From positions 233,471,661 to 233,535,660 of the forward strand of contig CM042685.1 of the NCBI GenBank assembly GCA_023614405.1: DNA of 64,000 bases, in the 5' to 3' direction. Of the stretch, positions 23,776-34,291 are shown in pieces. The notes beneath the pieces are model-generated. The model worked only from the letters and a program-made list of their open reading frames with translations, was not told the origin of the DNA and searched no databases. The position numbers were made by a program, and so were the translations under genes. The DNA comes from Avena insularis. Its lineage: Eukaryota > Streptophyta > Magnoliopsida > Poales > Poaceae. The first letter of the stretch is position 1; every line of letters starts with the position of its first letter.

Positions 23776-24367
23776 CACTCGGGGGCTACTCCTATCAAGA
23801 GCGTTGGTCGCGCACCCGTTGTACTTTTGGGTCGCCCATAAGATTGTCGACTACAACTGCATGATACAAGATTCGAGTCTCTGCCCGAGTCTACGACTCT
23901 GCTAGACACTCGGGGGCTACTCCGAACTGGAGCGCTCGCCGCACCCATACAAGATCTTCGAGTGGCACGCCTGAGGACTCAGGGGCTACTTCCATAGGGA
24001 GCGCTGGTCGCGCATTCGAAAAAAATGAAGGCATTCAAGGCATCTACAAGGTCATCCGAAGAACTTCCGGATCACCGCATTGCGCAACCGACGGCTATAA
24101 ATTTCTGCTCGAGTCTACGACTCAAACAGACACTCGGGGGCTACTCCCATAGGGAGCGCCGGTCGCGCACTCTATAGTCCATTGTGTTGAATACATCCAT
24201 AATGCTGACTCCTTTACAACAACCGAACAAATTCAGCTGACCTGATGAACTTTTGGGTGAAGTGCTTCACACTCGACACACTTTTTGACTCCGACATCCA
24301 AATACAAGGTTCAAGACAACTAAGTCTCCACCTGAATCTACGTTTCGGATGGACACTCGGGGGCTAC
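23776..24367 (+). repeat. Repeated ACTCGGGGGCTAC motifs ending in the polypurine tract
   Basis: The tract CACTCGGGGGCTAC next to the 3' LTR (24354-24367) also occurs upstream near 23776, 23907, 24131 and, slightly changed, 23976. Each is followed by variants of TCCCATAGGGAGCGC..GGTCGCGCAC. Further upstream variants near 22446, 22544 and 23127 read ACTCGGGGG(C/T)TGCGC. The last copy is the functional plus-strand primer position. Confidence 0.8.
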
Positions 24368-24776
24368 TGACATGGATATGCCCTACGGGTTCTTGATGTT
24401 AGCCTACCTGGTCCAGCCCGACGGAAGGCCCACTCGACAACATGCCAGGGTCCATGATGCCTATGATGTTTCGGCTGCTATGAAGCCCATATGGACATGG
24501 ACTCCCAAGTGCACAAGACAAGGAAAGCTCAAGACTAGAATTTGAATACAACTTGTAACCTACTCGTATCAGTACCTGAGACCTAGTCTCCCCATATATA
24601 AAGGCTAGGAGGCTCCAACGAGGAGGGAACGATGCACGCTACGCCACAACAGATCTCTACCACCTCATACACACCTCACGCCAGATTGCATATGCATACC
24701 CTTGTAACCTTTGGTTCCACCGTAATCAAGAACAAACAAGTAGGAGTAGGGATTTTCCTCCGGGGGCCTGAACCGG
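24368..24776 (+). repeat. 3' LTR of the 21149-32547 element, first part
   Basis: It starts TGACATGGATATGCCC at 24368 and matches the 5' LTR up to GGGGGCCTGAACC. It is then cut by the insertion at 24777; the last 5 bp ACCGG are the target duplication. The remainder is at 32430-32547. Confidence 0.9.
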
Positions 24777-25682
24777 TGATGTGGACATCCCTTCTATTGA
24801 TACAACCGTTGTACCTACAGCTACACACATACAAGGACCCATCACAAGATCTCGTGCCAAACAATTTAACTATCAGGTACTTTCGTTTCTTGGAACTTTT
24901 CCTCACATACATGAGAATATGATGCTGCCTAAATCAGATGTATTTCTTACTCTTAGGAATGATGGACCAAGCATGGATGAGAGGGACAAGCATTGGAGCA
25001 CGGCCATGCATGGAGATGGCAACAAGCATGTGGTGATCCAAGAGAAGTCCACGGATGGAGATTTCAGAACTTTGAGGCCACCATAATGAAGAAAGAAGGC
25101 TTGGATGAAATATTCAAGATTAATACTTCACGAATTCGTCCATAGCTTAATATGGTGCTGTGACACCTTTATTTTGGGCCAAGCCCATGTAATTTTCGCA
25201 GAATTTTAAATAGCCACTTTTTAGAGTCCGTATTTGAGGGAAAAAGGACTTCTAGGGTTGGATTCGGCCACCACTTCCATGGCTGGACAAAACCCCACAT
25301 TTTCCTCCTTAAATACTCCCCATAGCCGTCACCCTAGACTCGGATTTTGTTTAGACATTAAGTTAGCCATCGTAGCAACTTTGCCAAGGCTCGAGCGTCG
25401 CAGAGGCCTCTTGTACTTCGCACCTATACAGGATCCCACCTTTTCAATAAAGCTTCCCTCTTAATCCGCAATATCTTGATTGCAATATTGGTTCTTACTT
25501 GTTCTCCATTTCAGGTAGGAATTAAGACCCTCGCTGGTCAGGCTGATCGTGTTTCCGCAGGATCGGTAACCTCCAGGAGATTGGCCTAGCGATTGCATTG
25601 GCGCTCGTGCCCTATCAAGTCCGAACTCCACCAAATCGATTATAATCATCTCATCGAAAGATCAGACACCTTTGCCCTATCA
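24777..25682 (+). repeat. 5' LTR of the CRM-like element
   Basis: It is 906 bp. It matches the 918-bp 3' LTR with a few per cent differences by eye and one block difference near 25610, where the 3' copy has an extra GCTTGCACGTGTAGTCGG-type segment. Its first about 310 bp contain the same reading frame that in the 3' copy encodes the end of the polyprotein. Confidence 0.9.
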
Positions 25683-25684
25683 AG

Positions 25685-25694
25685 TGGTATCAGA
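25685..25694 (+). other. Primer-binding site (initiator Met tRNA) of the CRM-like element
   Basis: TGGTATCAGA begins two bases after the 5' LTR. It is complementary to the 3' end of plant initiator Met-tRNA. The following bases (TTTCAGG) depart from the usual GC continuation. Confidence 0.8.
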
Positions 25695-26793
25695 TTTCAG
25701 GTTGCTCGGTGAGATTTTACTGTTTTCGTAGATTAGATCTGTTTTTACCTATAACTCACGAAAAAGCCAAAAACACAGTTAGAGTTTAGATCCATCCCAT
25801 CACCAATCTACGCCTTGCATTATCTTTTCAGTTTTGCATTGTTGAATTTGTGTCTACATCGTCGCGTCAAGTTGTTGGTCTTAGTGTCTCGTCCCGTAGA
25901 GTTTCGAGTTCTGATCATAGTAGTCACCGCCACCCTCGCAGATCACCGCCACCATATTCCTCCACCATATTCCGCCGCCCTAAACCCTAAAACTCCGCCA
26001 CCGCCTTCTTACCGCGACACGGATCCGATCACCTATCCTGCCACGGCACGAGTCCGAGTTGAGTTATTGTTTCCTAGTTATTTCTTTTTTACTTTCCTTC
26101 TTTGTTGTTTCCGTGTTACGCTAAAGTCCGTGTCGAGCTCAGAGTCCGGTCGTAAGTCCAGAAGGAGAGCAAAAAAAAAGTCTGGAAGCGCCTCCGAATT
26201 TTTTTTTCTGGCTATACTGTTTTTTCGACCCCGGGGATGACTTTTCTCCATCGGCCGTTATAGCGACATTTTTTTGGCACCTGCGCGCTTTCCGGAGCAT
26301 AATACAAAATTTTCAAAAAAAAATTGGGGCTAACCTATTTTTAGACCCCGTAGATCAGTTTTAGACACTCGCCATCATAGTGATTTTCCGCATCTCGGTT
26401 CGCGTTTCAGGGTGCCATATCATCATACATTGCTTGTTGTGTCACGTCGTGACATCGTTGGTGATCTAGGCTCGCGTCTCTAGTACGGTCTAGCCTAGGA
26501 CCAGCACAGTATCGCCGTTGAGCATTCTTTCAACTTTTGCATTGCTGTTTTGATAATTGCTAACCCTTTTGCTAAGCCTTCCCAGAGCTCCACAGATATT
26601 CTCCACGTGCGGTGTCTCGACTCCTGGTAATCGCTTGGTTCAATCTCTGGACCCACTGACCCTCGCGGTTGCACATCGCCTTTTCCTGCTGTTTGGTACG
26701 AACTTGTAAGAGCTTTGTATATTGCTTGACGGATTACGCGTGCCTTCCACCATATTTCCGTAGTATATACCTGTGCTTTTTAAAGGACTAACC
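25695..26793 (+). other. Leader of the CRM-like element
   Basis: This is the non-coding stretch between the primer site and the gag start. The frame at 25815-26240 is open but low-complexity and resembles no protein I know. Confidence 0.6.
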
Positions 26794-28884
26794 ATGACAT
26801 ATACTTCGCTGAACCCTGCCACAATGACGAACCAAGAACTACATGCACACTTCTCCGAGCTCTTGGTCGGTCGCGCTGAAGATGTGGATGCACGCCTAGG
26901 GGAGTTTGACACCAAGCTCACCAATGCCATTGACAAGATCGATGGGCTCGAGAAATCCTTCAACGACAAGCTTGACGCTCGGTTCAAGGAGGTTTTGGCC
27001 AGATTGCCGGCACCTAACCCCCATTGGCACTACATGGCGACGGTAGCGCATTCGAGACTTCCGCCGCGGCTGCGGCTGCGACATTGGGGACAGACGACGG
27101 GTACTACTACGACCCCAACGACGACGATCTGTTTGACGAGGAGGTTGAACAACCTCCACAGGTACCTGCTGGCCGTCCCCGACATTACTACCGCAACGCT
27201 CGACCACCGGGAAAGTGATGATGATCATGTTGCAAAGCTTAAATTAAATATTCCATCTTTTGAGGGTAAATATAATCCTGACGCATATCTTACATGGTAG
27301 ATGGAAGTAGAATAACGTTTTGCATATTTAAAATATCCTGAGAATATGCGTGTTAGTGTTGCTACATGTGAATTTACTAAATTTGCTTCCCTTTGGTGGT
27401 CTGAGTATTGTCGTTTAAATCCTACTACTATTCCTAGTACTTGGACTGCTTTAAAAACTGCTATGCGTGTTTGTTTTGTACCTCCCACTTATCAACGCGA
27501 TTTACTAAAGAATCTGACACGTTTAGAGCAAGGAAAAAATTCTATAGAAGAGTATTATCAGGAATTGCAAACGGGGATGGTTCGGTGTGGTCTTGTTGAA
27601 TCTACTGAACAAAAGCTTGCACGTTTCTTTGGTGGATTAAACAAGGACATTCAGCACATATTAGATTATAAGAAATATAATTCTATCACTCGTTTGTTTC
27701 ATCTTGCTTGCAAAGCTGAACGTGAAGTGCAGGATCGCCAAACACCATGGAGGAGGACTAATAATTCTGTAGGTCGCACATCCACTTGGACATCCCGACA
27801 ATCAGCGCCTCCTTCTCGTGATTCGCCACCAGCTACTACCACATCCAAGGCCACCACAAGATTTCTAGCTGCTCCTCCACCGTAATCCAATGCTCCTACT
27901 CGTAGTGCATCTTCTATGGCTTCCACGGGTAAAACAAAGGATATACAATGCCGCAAGTGCTGGGGTTTTGGTCATATTGAGAGACAATGCACAACACAAC
28001 ATGTGATGATGGTGCGTGATGATGGTCAATACGATTCCGCGAGTGACTTTGATGAAGATACATTAGCCCTTATTTCTGCTCGAGATGGATACAATTCTGA
28101 TGCTGATGAAGAGACAGAGGTAATGGGAGCTGAAGTTGCTGATCAATACAAGAGCTTAATTACACAACGTGTGTTGAGTGTGCAATGGAGCAAATCTGAG
28201 CAAGATCAACGCCACAACCTGTTCCAAACACGTGGTGTTGTCAAGGAAAGAGCTATACGGATCATCATTGATGGAGGGAGTTGTAATAATCTGGCTAGTG
28301 TTGACATGGTAGAGAAGCTTGCACTTCCAACAAGACAACGCACACATTCATATTACATCCAATGGTTTGAGAGTTCTCGCAAGATCAAGGTAACAAGAAC
28401 GATGCTGCATTTTACTATTGGTACATATTCTGATTTTGTTGATTGTGATGTTGTACCTATGCAAGCTTATTCTTTGTTACTTGGTAGACCATGGCAATTT
28501 GATAGAGAATCTGTTCATAATGGCAAAACTAATCACTATTCTCTTATGCATGATGGAAAGAAAATTGGTCTAAAACCTATGACTCCCGAACAGATTTTAA
28601 AAGATGATATTGCTAGAGCTAGTGGAGCTAAAACTGAGAAGAAAAATAAAAGTGAGAATCAGATTGTTGCTGCAGATTTTGTACCACCAAAGAACACTAA
28701 ATCTAATTCTACCCATGCTACTGAAATTCGTTTGAAGAGTCCATGTATGCTTGCAAATAAAATTGATATTGTTGAACTAGATGTAAACAATACTCAATGT
28801 TATGCAATTATTTGCAAAGAGGTTTTGTTTTCATTTGAGGATATGCCTCCTTCTTTGCCACCCACTATTGCTAACCTTTTGTAG
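26794..28884 (+). pseudogene. gag and protease of the CRM-like element
   Basis: ATG at 26794 (MTYTSLNPATMTNQELHAHF) opens a gag whose frame has two compensating shifts around 27010-27215. Stops follow at 27298-27300, 27313-27315, 27883-27885 and 28882-28884, all in the same frame as pol. The capsid-like gag block follows at 27346-27720 (FTKFASLWWSEYC, FGGLNKDIQHIL). A CCHC zinc knuckle CRKCWGFGHIERQC is encoded at about 27952-27993. The retropepsin site is IIIDGGSCNNLAS (about 28264-28302), with DGG in place of DSG. The terminal TAG separates it from the RT frame. Confidence 0.85.
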
Positions 28885-30955
28885 GAATATGAGGACGTCT
28901 TTCCCGCTGAGCTGCCACCAGGACTACCTCCTATTAGAGGAATTGAGCACCAAATTGATCTAATTCATGGTGCTACGTTGCCCAACCGCGCGCCATATAG
29001 AACCAATCCAGAGGAGACAAAGGAGATACAACGCCAAATTCAGGAACTACTCGACAGAGATCATATTCGTGAGTCCCTTAGCCCCTGTGCTGTTCCTATT
29101 ATTTTGGTACCTAAGAAAGATGGTTCTTCGCGCATGTGTACTGATTGTAGAGCTATAAATGATATTACTATTCGATATCGTCATCCTATTCCACGTTTAG
29201 ATGACATGCTTGATGAATTGAGTGGCTCTACCATGTTTTCTAAAGTTGATTTGCGTAGTGGTTACCACCAGATTCGTATGAAATTAGGAGATGAATGGAA
29301 AACAGCATTTAAAACTAAGTTCGGTTTATATGAGTGGTTAGTGATGCCGTTTGGTTTAACTAATGCACCCAGCACTTTCATGAGGTTAATGAACGAAGTT
29401 TTACGTGCTTTCGTTGGACGTTTTGTGGTAGTCTACTTTGATGATATTCTGATTGATAGCAAATCTTTAGAGGATCATTTGGACCATTTACGTGCTGTTT
29501 TCAATGCTTTACGTGATGCACGTTTGTTTGGTAACCTTGAGAAGTGCACCTTTTGCACCAATCGAGTTGCATTTCTTGGCTATGTTGTTACATCACAGGG
29601 TATTGAAGTGGATCCAGCCAAGATTGAAGCTATTGAGAATTGGCCGCAGCCCAAGACGGTCACACAAGTGAGGAGTTTTCTTGGCCTTGCTGGTTTTTAT
29701 AGGCGCTTTGTCAAAGACTTTGGATCAATTGCCGCGCTGCTGAATGAGCTTACCAAGAAGGATGTGCCCTTTGTTTGGGGCGATGCACAACAACAGGCCT
29801 TCGTCATATTGAAAGATAAGCTAACACATGCTCCCTTACTCCAACTTCCTGATTTTACTAAGACTTTTGAGCTTGAATGTGATGCTAGTGGAATTGGTTT
29901 GGGAGGGGTGTTATTACAAGAGGGAAAACCTGTTGCATATTTTAGTGAGAAACTGAGTGGGGCTAGTCTGAACTATTCTACTTATGATAAAGAATTATAT
30001 GCGTTGGTTCGGACATTAGAAACATGGCAACATTATCTATGGCCTAAAGAATTTGTTATTCATTCTGATCATGAATCTTTGAAGCATATTCGTAGTCAAG
30101 CTAAGTTGAATCGTCGTCATGCAAAGTGGGTTGAATTTATTGAGTCTTTTCCTTATGTTATCAAACACAAAAAGGGTAAAGATAATATTATTGCTGATGC
30201 TTTGTCGTGCCGTTATACTTTGTTATCTCAACTTGACTTCAAAATATTTGGATTAGAAACTATTAAGGAACAATATGTGCATGATGCTGAATTTAAAGAT
30301 GTGTTGCAGAATTGTAGAGATGGTAGAACATGGAACAAGTTCATCTTCAATGATGGATTTGTGTTCCGTGCTAACAAACTATGCATTCTGGATAGTTCTG
30401 TTCGTCTTTTGTTGTTACAGGAGGCGCATGGAGGAGGATTGATGGGACACTTTGGTGTCAAGAAAATAGAGGATGTTCTTGCTGCACACTTCCTTTGGCC
30501 ACGTATGCGTCGAGATGTTGAGAGATTTGTGGCACGCTGCACTACTTGTCAAAAAGCTAAGTCTCGCCTTAATCCACATGGTTTATATATGCCTCTTCCT
30601 GTTCCTAGTGTTCCTTGGGAGGATATTTCTATAGACTTTGTTTTGGGATTGCCACGAACACAGAAGGGGAGGGATAGTATTTTTGTTGTTGTGGATCGGT
30701 TTTCTAAGATGGCACACTTTATTCCTTGTCATAAAACGGATGATGCTGCGCATATTGCTGATTTGTTCTTTCGTGAAATTGTTCGTTTGCATGGTGTGCA
30801 AATACTATTGTCTCTGATCATGATACTAAATTTCTTAGCCACTTTTGGAGATGTTTATGGGCTAAGTTGGGGACTAAATTGTTGTTTAGTACTACATGTC
30901 ATCCCCAAACTGATGGACAAACTGAAGTAGTAAATAGAACTTTGTCTACTATGTT
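28885..30955 (+). pseudogene. RT, RNase H and integrase core of the CRM-like element
   Basis: The frame is open from 28885 to 30930. RT motifs present include [34 protein letters not shown], and the active site YFDD at 29434-29445. RNase H begins [17 protein letters not shown] (about 29867). The integrase zinc domain ([13 protein letters not shown] ... CTTCQKAKS) and the first catalytic Asp region ([13 protein letters not shown]) follow. A one- or two-base loss near 30800 shifts the frame before the second catalytic Asp ([11 protein letters not shown] is in another frame), and another shift lies near 30950. The enzyme set is therefore inactive now although recently lost. Confidence 0.88.
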
Positions 30956-31816
30956 ATGGCTGTTTTAAAGAAGAACTTAAAATTGTGGGAAGAGTGTTTA
31001 CCTCATATAGAATTTGCTTATAATCGTTCACTGCATTCTACCACAAAGATGTGCCCATTTGAGATTGTGTATGGTTTTATTCCTCGTGCACCTATTGATT
31101 TATTGCCTTTACCTTCTTCGGTGCAAAATAATTTGGATGCTACACAACGCGCTGAAATGATATTAAACTTGCATAAGACTACTAAAGATAACATTGAACA
31201 CATGAATGCTAAGTATAAACTTGCTAGGGATAAAGGGAGAAAGCATGTTGTGTTTGATGTTGGAGATCTTGTTTGGTTACATTTGCGTAAAGATCGTTTT
31301 CCTGATTTACGCAAGTCTAAGTTAATGCCGCGTGCTGCTGGTCCCTTTAAGGTGTTAGAGAAAATAAATGATAATGCATATAAACTTGAGTTGCCTGCAT
31401 ACTTTGGTACGGTTAGTCCTACGTTTAACATTGCAGATTTGAAGCCTTACTTTTGTGAGGAAGATGAGATTGCGTCGAGGACGACTTCAATTCAAGAAGG
31501 GGAGCATGATGTGGACATCACTTCTATTGATACAACCATTGTACCTACAGCTACACACATACAAGGACCCATCACAAGATCTCGTGCCAAACAATTTAAC
31601 TATCAGGTACTTTCGTTTCTTGGAACTTTTCCTCACATTCATGAGAATATGATGATGCCTAAATCAGATGTATTTCTTACTCTTAGGAATGATGGACCAA
31701 GCATGGATGAGAGGGACAAGCATTGGAGCATGGCCATGCATGGAGATGGCAGCAAGCATGTGGTGATCCAAGAGAAGGCCACGGATGGAGATTTCAGAAC
31801 TTTGAGGCCACCATAA
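30956..31816 (+). pseudogene. Integrase C-terminus of the CRM-like element, running into the 3' LTR
   Basis: This 286-residue frame holds the end of the integrase core (LPHIEFAYNRSLHSTT), then the GPY/F module (LMPRAAGPFKVLEKINDNAY) and FNIADLKPY. It then crosses the LTR boundary at 31507 and encodes about 100 more residues (ITRSRAKQFNYQVLSFL ... FRTLRPP) before the TAA at 31814-31816. No chromodomain is evident. In CRM elements a C-terminal motif encoded by the LTR has been linked to centromere targeting; whether this tail does that here is not shown. Confidence 0.8.
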
Positions 31817-32424
31817 TGAAGAAAGAATGCTTGGACGAAATATTCAAGATTAATACTTCACGAATCGTCCATAGCTTAATATGGTGCTGCGACACCTTTA
31901 TTTTGGGCCAGGCCGTAATTTTCGCAGGATTTTAAATAGCCACTTTTTAGAGTCCGTATTTGAGGGGAAAAGGACTTCTAGGGTTGGATTGGGCCACCGC
32001 TTCCATGGCTAGCCGAAACCCCACCTTTTCCTCCTTAAATACTCCCCATAGCCGTCACCCTAGACTCGGATTTTGTTTAGACATTAAGTTAGCCATCGTA
32101 GCAACTTCGCCAAGGCTCGAGCGTCGCAGAGGCCTCTTGTACTTCGCACCTATACAGGATCCCACCTTTTCAATAAAGCTTACCTCTTAATCCGCAATAT
32201 CTTGATTGCAATATTGGTTCTTACTTGTTCTCGATTTCAGGTAGGAATTAAGACCCTCGCTGGTCAAGTTGATCGTGTTTCCACAGCATCGATAACCTCC
32301 AGGAGATTGGCCTAGCGATTGCATTGGCGCTCGTGCTTGCACGTGTAGTCGGATCGTCAAGCCCGAACTCCACCAAATCGATTATCATCATCTCATCGAA
32401 AGATCGGACACCTTTTCCCTATCA
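31507..32424 (+). repeat. 3' LTR of the CRM-like element
   Basis: It is 918 bp from TGATGTGG to CCTATCA, and codes for the polyprotein tail in its first 310 bp. Flanked on the right by target duplication ACCGG. Confidence 0.9.
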
Positions 32425-32429
32425 ACCGG

Positions 32430-32547
32430 GGTAAACCTTGTGTCCCCTTGCTACGTGTCTGTTAACCGTCTCGCGATCTCCAGCATCCCCATATTCTCCA
32501 AAACCCAAGTCCATAACAATGGGAATTGACAAGTCGAACCCTCGTCA
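32430..32547 (+). repeat. 3' LTR of the 21149-32547 element, second part
   Basis: GGTAAACC...CCCTCGTCA completes the LTR started at 24368; together the parts make about 527 bp against 529 for the 5' LTR. The Copia gag resumes after target duplication CTTGG. Confidence 0.9.
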
Positions 32548-33318
32548 CTTGGGGCAATTCCGCTTCCAGTGACCTTCTCCCTTGCAGTAAAAGCACCCAG
32601 TATCAGGCTTAGGACCAGCCTTGGTCTTCTTTGCAGGCGCGACAACTTTATTGCCGCCCTTCTTGAAGTTACCCTTTTTCTTAGGCTTGCCTTGCTTCTT
32701 GAAATTGGTGGTCTTATTGACCGTCAACACTTGGTGCACTTTCTTGATCTCCACTTCCACAGACTTCAACATACAGAAGAGTTAATGTAACGACTTATCC
32801 ATGCTCTTCATGTTGTAGTTCATCACGAAGTTCTTGTAACTAGATGGTAGTGATTGGAGGACACGGTTAATCCCCAATGCATTAGGAATCACTATACCCA
32901 AGATTTGGAGCTTATTGGCGTGCCCAGACATTTTGAGCACGTGCTCACTAACAGAGCTGCCCTCTTCCATCCTGCTGTTAAAGAACTTTTCAGAAGCCTC
33001 AAATATCATTTTGACTTCACGGACAATATCATGTGGGTCAAAGTTCTCAAAAAATTTCTGAAGCTCCGATTCCAAACCATACAATATAGCACACTGAACT
33101 GTGGAGTATTGATTCTTCCGAGTGAGGAAAATATTCTTCACCTCATTGGTAGCATCAGCTGCAGGTGAGTCACCTAGGGGTGCATCCGGCACATAGGTCA
33201 ACTGACCAACATTAAGGACAATCCTCAAATTGCAGAACCAATCCGCGAAGTTGCTTCCATTGTTTATCAAATTTTCTTTCTATAGGAACACATTAAAAAG
33301 GATGGTAGGGGCCGCCAT
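32548..33318 (-). pseudogene. Copia gag with CCHC zinc knuckle (Angela/BARE-like)
   Basis: The minus-strand start ATG is at 33318 (MAAPTILFNVF). An in-frame TAG follows within about 12 codons, then a UBN2-type gag (NFADWFCNLRIVL, EGSSVSEHVLKMSG, LQSLPSSYKNFVMNYNM), a TAA at 32784-32782, a Lys-rich stretch, and the knuckle CFYCKGEGHWKRNC. The frame is cut at NCPK by the nested 21149-32547 element. Two nonsense changes and no frameshift indicate moderate decay. It is the packaging protein of the same element whose pol lies at 17419-21148. Confidence 0.88.
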
Positions 33319-34286
33319 GATCTAAAACATATTTACAAAAGTTTAGACTAAGTTTATGACAAATTGAGTTCATATTTAATACTTAAATTAACTAGGTGAA
33401 CTCCTACTAAAAACAATATCCCTCACATTGTTTTAGTGATCACATGAACCAAATCCACTACATCAAGTCCGATCATCACGAGAGATGATGTAGTTTCAAA
33501 GGCGACAATCAACATGTTTATCATATCTACTATATGACTCATGCTTTACCTTTCAGTATTCCGTGTTCCGAGACCATGTCTATACATGCTAGGCTCGTCA
33601 AGGTTAACCTTAGTATCTGCATGAGAAAATCTGGCTTGCTCCCTTTGTATGCACACATAGAATCTATCACACCCGATCATCACGTGGTGCGTTGAAATGA
33701 CGAGTCTTAGCAATGGTGCCTACTAAGGACGAACACTTTATTTCTTGATATTTAGTGAGAGGGATCATATTATAATGCTACCATCGTGATCTAAGCAAAA
33801 AAAGATGCATAAAAGGATTAACATCAAATGCAATTCATAATATGTGATATGATATGGCCTTTCTTCTTGTGCCTTCGATCTCCCTCTCCAAGCACGAACA
33901 TGATCTCCATGATCACCGGCATGGCGTCAAGATCAATGACGCCTCTCCATGGGTTTCGTCCACCAGCATCAACTATTACAACTACTTTGAATAATAGACA
34001 TGCAGGTCTTAACAAAATTTAAAAACAACCATAAGGCTCATGCCGGTTGTTAACTTACAATAAGGATCATTGCATACATCATATATAATCACAATCATGG
34101 CCATATCACATCACAACACACCCCTGCAAAACAAAGTTAGACGCCTCTAATTTTCTTTGCATATTTTACGTGATTTGGGGCTTTGGGATAAGAACCGTTC
34201 TAACTTACAAACAAGAACAACAACGTTGATACAAGTATTGTCAAGTGCCCGTTGTAAATTGAATCTTCACTATGGTGGGAGATACA
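33319..34286 (-). other. Copia leader, part between gag and solo LTR
   Basis: AT-rich untranslated leader of the minus-strand Copia. No coding potential. The leader resumes at 35796-35997 beyond the solo LTR. Confidence 0.6.
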
Positions 34287-34291
34287 GACAC

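Larger units (their letters stand above)
24777..32424 (+). mobile_element. CRM-like Ty3/Gypsy chromovirus inserted in an LTR
   Basis: LTRs are 24777-25682 and 31507-32424, both TGATGTGGACATC...CTATCA, with target duplication ACCGG at 24772-24776 and 32425-32429. The initiator-Met primer site TGGTATCAGA follows the 5' LTR. Order is gag, protease, RT, RNase H, integrase in essentially one frame, now broken by several stops and frameshifts. The integrase frame continues about 310 bp into the 3' LTR. No chromodomain is visible. That layout and the sequence are what I remember for centromeric-retrotransposon (CRM) lineage elements, but Reina or Tekay-type relatives cannot be excluded without a tree. 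Confidence 0.85.
21149..32547 (+). mobile_element. Non-autonomous LTR retrotransposon nested in the Copia element
   Basis: It is bounded by TGACATG...CCTCGTCA LTRs. The 5' LTR is 21149-21677. The 3' LTR is split into 24368-24776 and 32430-32547 by the CRM-like element. The target duplication is CTTAG (21144-21148) / CTTGG (32548-32552). The primer site ATTGGCGCCGTCTGTGG follows the 5' LTR, and the purine tract CACTCGGGGGCTAC directly precedes the 3' LTR. Its own interior is only 2.69 kb, with no gag, protease, RT or integrase recognisable. Relatives are at 43376-47507 and 56599-64000. Mobility must have been supplied in trans. Confidence 0.9.
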
